From Himantopus leucocephalus (taxonomy: Eukaryota > Chordata > Aves > Charadriiformes > Recurvirostridae), in assembly GCA_003993805.1 (NCBI GenBank), contig RSEF01000031.1, forward strand, positions 58,298,681 to 58,362,680: a DNA stretch of 64,000 nucleotides, written 5' to 3'. The notes under the pieces were generated by a model that was not told where the DNA came from, searched no databases, and worked only from the letters and a program-made list of their open reading frames with translations. Below are positions 23,351-34,900 of this stretch, one piece after another (positions within the stretch are counted from its first letter, which is position 1; each line of letters starts with the position of its first letter). The position numbers and the translations under genes were made by a program.

Positions 23351-23378
23351 GGGGTTTGGTGAGATCCTGAGAAACCCG

Positions 23379-23386
23379 TGACGTAA
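23379..23386 (+). promoter_or_regulatory. CRE/ATF-like site TGACGTAA beside the CpG island
   Basis: TGACGTAA is a strong match to CREB/ATF and PAR-bZIP (E4BP4-type) sites. It stands about 30 bases to the right of the island edge, in sequence that abruptly becomes AT-rich. CRE-type sites are frequent near CpG-island promoters; use of this one is inference. Confidence 0.4.
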
Positions 23387-24449
23387 TTATTTTTTAATCA
23401 GCATGTTTTTTTCATGGCCATCTCAATTTTTCCTGGACTCCCCTTTTTGAACTGAAAATCTCCCGTATCTTTGTTCCAAGTCTTTCTATTTTTAGATCCC
23501 TCGGTAATAGTGAAGCATTTTTAAATATTTTATTTCTTTTTATTTGGCTTCCACTTAGGACCACTGCAGTGTAAACTTCTCAAACATTGCCGTCTCTTCC
23601 TAAGAAGTTATTGAAATTATTACTGAGGTGGGCAGGCAGCTACTGTGGATATCAATGTTTGAGTTCCTGGTAACATTAATAATTAGCCATAAAGAGCAGT
23701 CATCATATTGAAGTTTGCTTTTTATCTTAAGGTGTATGGCCTATCAGCTCCCAGAAGATGTCCATTAGGGCAGTAAGCACCAGCCTAATGTTAGAAGAGA
23801 TAGAGCAGATCCCCCAGTTGTGATTTTACCACTGAAATAAACATGTTGTTTTATTTTGAGCTGTGATTAACAGTTCAACATTGTAATGATATCCTCTGAT
23901 TCTAGCATTGTCTCATAGCTCTGGTATGTCAATTTGTATTCATGCTGTGTAAGTGTTTTGCAGAGGTTTTGCGTATCTGACAGGGATTTATTTCACTTTC
24001 ACAATTACATTTTCTGGTCTCACCAGCCTGAGGAACCCAAGGAAGGTATACATACATCAGTATCTGTGGTAGTACATGACTTCTTTTTCCTAAGAAGTGC
24101 AAGTTATTTTGTATATTTTTAGCTTGTATCTTTTATGTCCCTGCACACAGCAGAGGATGAAGTTATAGCTGAAATTGTGTTCATTGAAGCGCAGTAATTG
24201 TCAGTATTTCTGACCGGTCAGTATTGAGTGTTTTTTATTCAGTTTATCTTCATTCTCCGTCTGAACGCCAGTCCATTTGCTGCCCTTTGATAGCCTCTGC
24301 CAAAGTAAGTTTGCACAAGTCTAAAATGTTACATACAGATATTGGCTTTAGATAACTGATAATGTTGTTGTTCACATTAGTTTTCAAGCACCTGTCCAAA
24401 GAGTACAGGTCCCAGGTGAGCTCTTAAGTAAATTAAGCCATATTTATAG

Positions 24450-24493
24450 ATGTCTTATAATAGTGCCGATAATGTCTTATAATAGTGCTGATA
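24450..24493 (+). repeat. 22-bp tandem duplication
   Basis: The 22-base unit starting ATGTCTTATAATAGTG is present twice (24450-24471 and 24472-24493) with one C/T difference. It is a small, probably recent duplication. Confidence 0.9.
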
Positions 24494-25008
24494 AGAAGTT
24501 GATTTTGTGGCAGCTGATGGTTATTTTCCTTCTCTGTGGATGTGCAGCTCCCGTACTAAGGGATGGGTGCATATCTTCCCAGTCCTTTTAAATTACTCAA
24601 AACTGCTGTTGACTTCAGCCAGCGTTTTGGCTAAGAGAAGAACACAGGATCATATGGCTTACAGCATGAAAAGTATACCCAGCAGAATCCTGAGCAGTTT
24701 GATGTATACTTTGATCATGGGATAAGTTAATTCATGCCTGATTTGTCTTGTCTAAACTGCAAAACTCACTTTTGCTCCTGGAAACACCTGCTGATTTAGC
24801 AAGCACTATTGATACTGCATTTATAGCAAGACATGAAGAGCTACATAATGCAACATCTAGAACTGTCCCTATTATTACCATTCACAGTGTGATTTTTCTC
24901 TCGTCAACATGCTGCAGTACCGATTCTCAGGCCATTCCGACTTCAACTGACTGGCAGTTAGTTCATTCGTGGTTGTGGGGTAAACAGGTTTGTTCAAGCT
25001 GCCAAAAT

Positions 25009-25031
25009 TCTCTCTCTCTCTCTCCCCCCCC
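25009..25031 (+). repeat. (TC)8 microsatellite running into a C-run
   Basis: Eight TC units are followed by seven further C residues. It is a simple repeat and a likely length-polymorphic site. Confidence 0.9.
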
Positions 25032-26640
25032 TTTAAAAAAATAAAAAGCTTTGGCAGCTGTCTCTCCTGGCTGGCTGTGCTGAAGGGGCACATTGCGGTT
25101 CTCACGCGTGCCCTGTTGTTTGGCTGCCTAAAGTCCGTCTTAAATCCTGCGTTACAACTTTTCATTGCTTGCTTCCCATTTCTAGGCTGATTGTTTGTAT
25201 TTGTTTCAATCCCAAAAGTTAATGAAGGTACCCTAGCAAAATCTTGGACTCACAATTCATTGAGGAAAAGTCCTTTCCAATGCTCCCACCCACTAGGAGC
25301 AAGTCCATTGAGCTGGTATGGATAGTCTTGGCATTCAAATTATGTGAGAAAAAAAAGTTGGCCTGCTTATTTATGATGATGCTTACTTACCTGAGTATTA
25401 CGTTTGTCCTGTAGAGTGATATTCTTTAATTGACTGCTGACCTAGACCACTGGAGTACAGCTCTATAAAATTAAGTTTAATTATGAAATATAACAGCAGC
25501 ACTGAATGAATGCCAGCAAATGCAGTTATATCTATAATTTATGTAATTCTTTTTGAGCCATATGCCAAAATGGTACTCTTTTTCTTCTGCATCTCCAAAA
25601 TTTTAAGTTATTTCTGCTTAAATAATTGTAAGACTGTGGGTTGCTTTGGTCTGGTAAATTAGTATTCCATATCAGTCTGTTTCATCCTTGTGAAGGATAA
25701 ATACTGATTACTTGTGGCAAGACAAATGCAGTTGAGTATGAACTCTCCTATCTGTGATTCTTCTGCTGCTAAGAATATACTTCACAGTAGAGTTTGAGGG
25801 AAGGGCGCCTGTAGAATGATTCTGTGGTTTAGTCTTCAATGAGGAAGCAAACCTTGCACTCTTCCTCTATCCTGGCGTAGGTCAATTAGAGTTGGTTTTC
25901 ATCTCAGCCATCTGAAAATGAGATGTCCAGCTTGAGTTGGTAATGTAAACTACCTCTGTGGTCCAAGAAATGTGGAAGGTACTTCCAGAGAGTAAGTCAT
26001 CTAATATATCGCATATTGGGAAGATTTTTAAAACAGCCTAATGGTAAGCTGCCATAGTAGCCATCATGTTTGACTGCAGGAATCTAGATGTTTACTAAGA
26101 TGGCATCTCAGGGCCCTTCCAATACTGTTTTCTGCGATCAAGGGAGAATCATGGTAAATCAGTGCTGAAATGTGCACAAAGCTTTAAAAAAGATGCATTG
26201 CACACAGTAACTTTAGGAGACCACAGACGTATCTCACTCCTTCCTGAAAAACAAGTCTCAATCCTCAGTGCAGAAGTTTCCCAGCTGTAAAATGGAACTT
26301 TTGTTTCATATTTACAATACTTGGTTGTTCTGGTATTATGGCAACGTGAACAAAAAAGAGGATATATTTTTCATATTAAAATTCTGGGTTAACAATAAAA
26401 ATTATGGGCTTATTTTCAGTGATGAACAATTTTCAGTAATCCATTACAACTGTAAATCATGCCATCCTTAATTTTAAAAAGAGATCCTTTGACTTAAGTT
26501 TATAATTAATGAAAGTTCGTGTTTCACTTTTTGTTTACTTGATGACAGTAAGATACTGGGTTTACAGGAGAAAGCAGAACTGTGCCTTTAAAGTAACTCC
26601 TCAGAAACGTAATAAAAATACTTACATGTAACAAGACTCC

Positions 26641-26666
26641 AGTGTTATATCACTTGATATAACACT
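26641..26666. repeat. 26-bp inverted repeat with 12-bp arms and 2-base centre
   Basis: AGTGTTATATCA (26641-26652) is followed by CT and then by its exact reverse complement (26655-26666). No mobile-element body or target-site duplication is obvious around it. It could extrude as a cruciform, bind a dimeric factor, or be chance in AT-rich DNA. Confidence 0.9.
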
Positions 26667-27433
26667 TACATGGATTATACTGCAAAAGTAAGAATTTTCC
26701 CTATGTATTGTTTAGCAGAGATAATGATTTCTTTAATCCCTTATTAATAACAGAGGAAAACAATAGTGCATTTAAAATAGAGCAAATTCCCTTCAAAACA
26801 TATGTATCTTCAGAAATGATAGGAATATTACTTTAGAAGATCTGCATAAGAGCTTGAGAAAACTTTGGTGTGTGCTACTGAATCACAAAACCGTGTCCTG
26901 TTCATTTTAGAATTTTCTTTCTGGCTTTATCTAATTGACTAAAGAGATAAATCACAATCCAGGGGAAAAGGATCCTTTCAAAGATCTGGCTTTTTTTTTT
27001 CAAGAGTCTCTTGATTTCACTCATGTCTTTTGTGGCTCTCTGCACCATATTTTCCCTCTTCTTCCATTTTCTCAGTGTTAAAAAGGAAAAAGAGCAGAAA
27101 ACTTTGTCTAATTTGCTAAATTCACAGCACTGTATGTACTTTAGAAGGGAAGGGTTTTCCATGTTTTACCAGATTTTTTCTACATGTCTTTGTATTGCTT
27201 TATATAACATCTGTTTGTGTAATGTATGCATGAATCAGGAAAACTTTTTAAGGGTGCAGTGGGTGTAGTACTAGTAGTAAAACGTGGCTTATATCTGTGT
27301 CATTTATTCCCCTTCTAGCAGGTAACTTTTACCAGTTTACTAAAGTAGTGAGAAAAACTATCTCCTGCCTTGATAACTGCAAAATACCTTTAAACTGGTG
27401 ACACATTAGGATTGTACTGACTTCAACAGAACC

Positions 27434-27449
27434 AAAAAAAAAAAAAAAA
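27434..27449 (+). repeat. A16 homopolymer run
   Basis: An uninterrupted run of 16 A residues stands here. No recognisable retroelement sequence lies upstream on the plus strand. Confidence 0.85.
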
Positions 27450-28873
27450 GAAACTAAACAACGAAAATCACAAGCACCACGGCCTCAATCACTGAGTAAC
27501 GTAGTAAGTATGACAATTCTGTTTACTGGGCCTGGGTGCAGATGCAGATGCACATGAGGACATAAGTAGATTCCTTCCTAACAGTTCTTCTCAGGGCCTG
27601 CTATTTGACATCACAGCTGTTATTTTTTATCTCATAAAGGCAGGAATTCAAGTGGACATATTGAGCCTCATTATTTGGGGCAGTGGCACCGGCATTGTTT
27701 GAGTTGAGCTTAATAACAGCCATTTTTTCCCCAGTACTCCAGGGAAAAATACAGCTCCATCTGTATATGTGGTTGGAGTGCCCTATTTCTGAGTCTCGTT
27801 AAATGTGGGGCAAGTTTAGTAGTGCCAGTTGAGAATAATTCCCTAATAGGATTGCTAATACACAACCCAGATCCACCCATCTTTGAAAAAAACTTCACTT
27901 TTAAGAAGTTCCTTTTTGTTTTTTTAATAACTCTTCTTGGGCAGGCTTCAGGAAGACATTAGACCAGAAAGAGGAACCAGCTGAAATGTACACTTGTATT
28001 AGCATCCTGCACCAAACCCCACTGTCAATCTCATTAAATCAGTATAAAACTATTAATAAAGGTTGCAGTTTTGCCACAAGTAAAGAAGAAAAGATTATTT
28101 TTGTTAAAGTAGGTGAGGTTTAACCAGCAGTTTTTGTACAAACCTTTCGCCTCTCTAGTTTTGTTCTATTAGGAATTTATCACAGTGCTCCTGTAGCTTT
28201 GTAAGAAAGACAATGTGAAACCAATCTCAAACCTTGAAATATTATTCTATCAACTTTCCTCATAAATAGGTCATTTTATTTCCAATTTTAGAGTTCCCCA
28301 TTAGCTGCTACCCTGCCCCAAGAGTGAGTGCAAGAAAAGGTTTTTGCTGGCGCTGCTCTTGAGAACCCACACATTGGGCTCTACTTTCAATAAACCCACA
28401 GAGTCACTTAACCTGATTTTAAAACCGTTAAAGTACATGCTAGGTGAAGAGGCTGTTGTAGTTTGTGCCATGGTTTGATGTTCCAGCTGTCCCCATGTTT
28501 TCAAGATGAGTTTCACTGCCACAGCTTCTTCTCGCCGAGGAGAGGAGGACTGTGGCCAGCCAGTCTCAAGGAAGGGCCAGAGGACCAGGTGTGCGAGGAG
28601 GAAATGCAACCACAAGAGTTCAGAAACATTCAGGTCTTGACACGGTATTGTTTCAACTGTTTACAGCCCGAGGCTGGGACAGGGACACCCTGGGGCAAGT
28701 TCCCAGCAGCGTTGTTCTGGTGGGACTTGGCTGAGCTCAGCAGAGCTGTGAGACTGATCCAGTCCTTCGTTGTTCCTTGCTGCTGGTTGCGAGCATCAAA
28801 AAGAAAAATTCAGCCAAAGTTGTGGTCTGATTCTTTTAAGTCTTTTTCCTTTCTGTGCATATTTTCAGTATTT

Positions 28874-28910
28874 TCATAGAATCATAGAATCATTTAGGTT
28901 GGAAAGACTA
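28874..28910 (-). mobile_element. Very short CR1 3'-end fragment
   Basis: TCATAGAATCATAGAATCAT followed by TTAGGTTGGAAAGACT is the reverse complement of the CR1 3' terminus, which ends in repeated ATTCTATG units. Only about 37 bases are recognisable, so this is an extremely 5'-truncated insertion on the minus strand. CR1 insertions normally lack clear target-site duplications, and none is seen. It supports assignment of the window to a bird. Confidence 0.85.
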
Positions 28911-31900
28911 TTTACAGCAATTTTATATTTTTCTGTGGTGAAAGCAGTGGATATACTGAATATACTGAAATTGGCTTAATCAAACCAACTGTTCTCATCA
29001 TTTAGTCAGATCTAAAAAGTAGCGTAAAAGAACCTGTGCTGGCTTTAGATGCTGTTGTTTCATCTGATAGGAGCATGAGTCTGTCCTGCATCCATTTGAT
29101 GCTCCCAGTCTCTACGACGCTTCCCATCACTATCTTTGGGCTGCTGTAGTTTGTACTTTCACTTACACTCTTCTGGTTCAATTCCTTCTTTCACATATCT
29201 TCTTGCCAGTGCAAGCTTGTTCTTCCTCTCTGATTCTCAAGTCTGTGTGAGTCCCCTGTGAATCCCTGATGAACAGCAGCTCTGAGGAAGAAGAGCAGCA
29301 GCCAGAGTTTTGGGGAGTTTTTTGGAATTTGGGTTGTTCCACCTGAAATGCTTTAAAAGAGGAGCCATCATAAACTGAAGAAGTGCCCACTCACTTTCTG
29401 AAAACGAGGCCTTTTAACAGTGTCTTTGATGGGCACTCTCAACACGCCTATCCTGTTGTCTGTTTGGCTTTCTGGGGTGATACATCTGTAAAGCCCAGAT
29501 TTATGCTCATCATGGTGTATAAAATGTGTTTATCAACTTGGTTAATGAGAACAGAATTGGCATGGTACAGCAGATCAGAATGTGTATTGATAAAGATTTC
29601 TAGGGAATAGTTCTCACTTTAGATTAAAAATACCTTTTAATTAGTCGGCATTTTGACCAGGATATATTTTAAGCCCTTAAACTTCTTGAAAATCTTTTTC
29701 CATCTAATTAATTTAGAGATAGCAATGGGGAGCTCAGGTAATTTTGAAATTTCTAGGAGGATCAGCCTTGGGGAAAAAATTTCACATTTGGAGTTGTTGC
29801 TAGAAAGCTGTCAACAGTTGCTAGCATATTTAGAGTCCTGAAGCCAGTTGGTGAAACTATTAGCACATAAGCAGGACTTCCCAGAATTTAGCTTTGAGTG
29901 GCAGTTTATTCCACAGAGGTTCTGCTGCTTTGTTGGATCTGGGTGAAGCTATAGTGGTGGCCAGTGTCATGGATCGCAAGTAGTGTTTGGCAAACTGGGA
30001 CTGACTGGTACATAAACCAGTCTTTCAGAATTAGCTGTGCTGAAAAGAAGAGCCTGCGATAGAATTATTGTTTCTTGTAGAGGGGTTTCTTGGTAATGTC
30101 TTTTTTGTCAGATGTCATCAGATGCCTTCTGCTCTGAATAAAATGTTTTTAGGCTCTTCTGCCTCTCATTCATTCCCCAGACCTCTCCATAATTCAGGGC
30201 TTTCAGCTGTGTAGCAGCAAATATTTGACAGCGAAAATTCTTTGTTCTTCTCTGCTCCTTGTGGGATACGTGGGAAACCCAGAAGTTCAGCTCTTGGGCA
30301 TGTCTTGCCTACTGTTCTTGTTGACTCTGGCAAGTTAGTGTATCCTGCTGGCCTGGGTAAAGGACGTGACTTCTCTGTGACGAGCTGGATAGGGTTTGTA
30401 TTGAACCATCTGCTGCTGGAAACCTGTTTTATTTCTGGAAGAAAAGGATGATAGGACTGTTCTCTTGCGTGCTCCAAGAATCTGGATTATCGCAAGCTTT
30501 TTAAAGGGAAATCAAGCTAACACCCTATGTTCTCTGCAGTGTGAACTGTCAAAAAAGGGACTTTCCAAGACAGCCCCAGAGGGCATTGCCAACTGATCAC
30601 CAACTGCCTGGGATGTAGATCTGTGGGGGCAGAGGACCATGTTCATGGTATTTTTTAAGCATTCCTCTTCTCATGCCTGTGGGATGTAAAACCGGGATCC
30701 TGCAGGTGCAGATGTTCCAGCGGGTGTGTCTGTCATCATGTTAGGCGCTGGTAGGCAACCCAGAGGCAAACCCCCCCCAGAATATGTAAAAGCGTCTTGT
30801 CATGTCAGCAACTCTGTTTCTTTTAAAAATAGTGGTAAGCGTGGAAGAAGGAGAGTGAGAGGAGGTTACTTACGACAGTGTTCATTAAGTCGAGAGACAG
30901 ATGGCATTTAAAGCAGTGGCCGAGTTGCATCGGCCAGAAGTATTCATCTGCAGATGCAGAGAATCCGAGATAATTAAAGACTGAAGCACTTCTACCAGCA
31001 TAACACATGCCGCCTTTGACTTCATGTTAGCCTTGTGACACATGGACAGCACTCATGCTACGGTGCAGCGTCTCTGGAGGATGGCGGGGTTGGGCTCAGG
31101 TTGTGCCCCCCTCTCAGTTTCGTGGGAGGGATTGATTCTTCAGTGCTCTACTCCTTGCAGTCACTTACACTTCTGCAGAAAAAGCATGAAACATCAGACC
31201 AGGGGTCTCCGCTCACACCTTTTCTTAGAGAGTAGCTGCTGGTCCAGACTGGGGGAGTGAGCAGTGAACATCTGACCACCAAAATGCTGAGTTACCTCTG
31301 CGGGTGTTCTGCCAGCTCTTTTGGCTATGCGTTCCTAGGTGGTGAGGACCTGTGAGTTTGGTAGGTGTGTAGCAGCAATGCACAGTGGGACAGGCGTATT
31401 TTATGGATGGGGACTGACTCCATAGTTAAAAGGCCTGCACGTACACGTATGTGTGCTTTGCTCGGCATCCCACTGGCATCAGCCGTCTGCCAGGGTGCAG
31501 CTGCATTGGGAAATGCATCGTGCCATTTAAATCTTCTTTCTAGCTGGTGGATCTAATGAATACTTGAATTTCCTTGGGAAACAGAAAGGAGGGGGAGAAA
31601 TAAAAAAGGACACAGTGCAGGGCTTGCAGTTCTTATTGTGGCAAATGTGAGTTTGAAATAGGGTACATTAATTTTTTAAACAAGAAAAGGCGACCCACTT
31701 TCACGGCAAGTGGGCTTAACTTTGCTAGGCATGATGCCAGGATTTTGTAGTGACTTGATGGTTTCATTCCTCAAGAACATGGTGGTGCGCTCCAGCACCA
31801 GAGGAAACCCATTGCGGAGCGTCATGCTGACAAAATTTCTCAGGCTCCTCCTAGTCAGGACCTTGAGCATTTTAAGTAGCTGGGTAATATGGAAACAGGC

Positions 31901-34900
31901 CTCTACTGCTTTGTTGCTTTTCAGGTTTGGGACTAAATGCTGGGTGATGTGGTTGGCTTTTGGTTCGTGAAACAGATTTTGTGTGTATGTTCTGTTGCTG
32001 GACATCAGTGAGCTGCAAAACAGCAAACAGTAACAATTCATGCTGTAGAACAGTATTCAAAGTTTACTTTTTCTAGTAAATTCAGATTTACTTGGATTAT
32101 GTGGGCTTGATACGGAGCTTGATATAGATGTAAATTTCTCCACAGGAAAAAAAGGTCTCGTAAGCAGACTAAAAACAAATTCATCTCTTCTTAAGCTTAC
32201 AAGAAACCCTAAGGAATGAGAAAAGTCCTCTCTTATTTAAGTAAGAGCAGCTTCACTGATAACAAGTTTTGGCTTGTTAACTGTAATTTTATTTTTTCTA
32301 AATCTTTAAAGTTTCAGAACATTTCCTGGGCTGAAGAGTTAAAAACTAACAAAAACATTTAGATTTACAGTGTATTGTAAAGATCAGAAGAGTCTGAAAG
32401 AATGACTTCTCTGGAGCCTTTGTTGTTCTTGCTGTTCAAACACTGAGGTTTATACTCTTCTCTGAAAAGCTCTGATAAAAGCCACCCCTCTTCCAAAACA
32501 CCAAATCGTTCAAACGCAAGGCCCAAGCTTTCAGTAATCCAGTGGGTATGGTTTGGCAAGAGAAGCCCCTATGATTTTCCTCTCTGCTAACAAACACAGA
32601 TGAACAGAGAAATATGTTATTAGTCTCTCTCAGTATTTCCGTCAGTCTGTGACAGTGTTGCCAGAGTTTCTTTGGTTTGGCTGTTACAAAGATAACGACA
32701 GAAAAATAATTGTCCTTGGAGTTGCAGGGCAGGGTCCTGCTTCTCCTGAAGTCTGTGATGGGAATGAGATGTGGAGATGGGGGGTAATGTCATTCCCCTG
32801 GGGCAGGTGACTGTCCAGGGGAGTCAGCTTGGCCAGGGCAATGCTGTTGGCTCACGTCCTTCATCAGCAGGAGCAGGGAGCTCTTGCACCGTCATATTTT
32901 CCAGTCTGGGTCGCCTTTGCACTGTCTTCCCTTTCCTTCCCACACACCGGTGTCCCCAGTGTCTTGTTCTGCAGGGCAAGCTTTCCCCTCCCTCCACCTT
33001 TAACCTATTTCTTGTCTTGAGACCACCTCAAAACTTCTCTTCTTTCAGAGTTTTATGAGTTTCTCTTTGAAGCGTTTGCTGGCACTGGGTGTCAAGGGCC
33101 TAAACAAGAGTAAAGTGTACATATCCCACGCCCTCCCCAGCTGTGGTCACTGTCTGATTTGTGTGAGGTTGAGAGGAAGGTTGATTTCATTTTGATCAGG
33201 GAAACACTCTGAGTGTTCAATCGATACTGGAGGTTTCTTGCTCAGGTAAGCTGTGTGTTTACAAAGTAACTTCGTATGTGACAGGAGCAGGAGGAGAACC
33301 CATGAGAAGGTTATCAGCTGAACCAAATTCTGCTGCCAGCTGTGCACCAGCAAATGTCAGTAACTGCCCCAGCTGCTGGAGAGTTAATACAGATCTGTTG
33401 GTGTGGCAGAGAAAAGATTTTCACCCTTGTCACTGTGATGGTCCTTCAGTCTGATTCACCACAGAGTTATTCGCATTGTACCTTAGACCAGCTTGACTGA
33501 ATTACTTCTTTGCTCCTGAGATACTGCCTACATTTACAAAAGCCTTCCTGGAATGCAATTACCAGGCATGTCTTTTCACTTGGCTGATCCTGTATCTGCG
33601 TTTTCAACATCAGGTATGTATACATGGCATGCATAACACTCATCCAGAACATGAAGCCAGGAGGAGACCTTGTAGCCTTGACGTTACTCCTGGTCTCTTC
33701 CCACAGTGCTGCTTCCCCTTACCAAGGGTAGACCAGGAGCAGTGCCCTGGCTTTTGGGAGGAAAGTCTCAGGATCTCGCCTGACACACACTTCTGCAGGG
33801 GTTAATGCAAACAGCCAAAAAGCACAATTCCTCTGTGCCTTTATGTTTCTTTGTGGAACGTTACTTTCTCTGAAACAGCTGTGAGTTACTGCGTTACCGT
33901 TGATTATTTCAAAGAAAGAGCAGAGCTTTCCAAGCAAGAGCAGCCGTTGGCGTTTTCGCCATCAGTGGAAATTACCAAGAGAAGCTGCATCAGAAATAGT
34001 TTTTCACTAGATAAAACCTCTTAAAGGAAATCAGTAAGAGTAAAGATTTTTGTTTTTAAATTCTTGCTCTTGCATGTTGTAGTATTGTTGCTGCAAGCCA
34101 AACAATTTATTCGCAGCACCTTTGAACAACCGAAATTAAGAAGATATTTAGGAATCCCTATTAGTCCAGGCTCATAGTGGGAATGCTGCCCATGTGCTGT
34201 TATTTCCTTCTTCCTTGCGGTGGTAAATTTGGCACTCTGTCAGATTGGAATAAGCTCTTGCTACTCGCTGCTTTTCTTAATGTTATTTGGTGAAGTCACA
34301 TATGCCTTTTCTCACTTTTAAATCCAAATTGCTCTGGTCTTGTGTTTATACATTACCTGGATCTTCTGTGAGCATTGTGTGGATACTTTTACTGAGAGGT
34401 CGGTGGGATTTCTGATTTGTTATGTGACTGTGGCTTTTGCCTCTCCTTTGCCTTTCATATGTATGTGGCTTTTTTTTTTTCTCTGTAAAATTAAGTCAAC
34501 CTGCTGGGATCAAACTCATTGCACAGGAGGAAAAAATGTGAGGTGTTTCCTGCAAACAATTGATGACAAACTCATTGTACTAAAGCTTGTTGAAAAGGAA
34601 CTTTTTTTTTTTTTGAAGGTGAGAAGAAAGGAATTTCCTCCTCCACCCTTGTGTTGTTGAGCTGTAAACTGATATTGTTGAGAGGGAAAACAGTAGCAAG
34701 GCGTTAGTTTTCCTCAGGATATTATCGTGTGATTTTAGTGACAACTTTTAAAGATACAACTGTCACTCTAAACGTTTCAGCAATTCCATTCAGAATTGAA
34801 AAATTCATTCTTTGCTTGTTTTTAATTTAAAGCATAGTCAATTCAGTTAATTTCCACCAAAGATATGCCCTTCTGACGATTCAGAGATTCCTCTGGCTAA

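Larger units (their letters stand above)
23387..28873. other. Non-coding DNA to the right of the CpG island
   Basis: If the CpG island fires rightward, this is probably first-intron sequence. No second exon is recognisable. Contents are a 22-bp tandem duplication at 24450-24493, a palindrome TGACCGGTCA at 24211-24220, a TC/C tract at 25009-25031, a near-perfect palindrome at 26641-26666 and an A16 run at 27434-27449. Open frames are all under about 140 codons and resemble nothing I know. Confidence 0.65.

Noticed and set aside
28463..28879. 138-codon plus-strand frame ending just inside the short CR1 fragment
   Set aside because: It terminates at the start of a retroelement fragment, overlaps frames on both strands, and has no recognisable domain.
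31600..32080. Nuclear copy of mitochondrial DNA
   Set aside because: I considered this because of overlapping frames, but I could not match the sequence to any avian mitochondrial gene or tRNA pattern.
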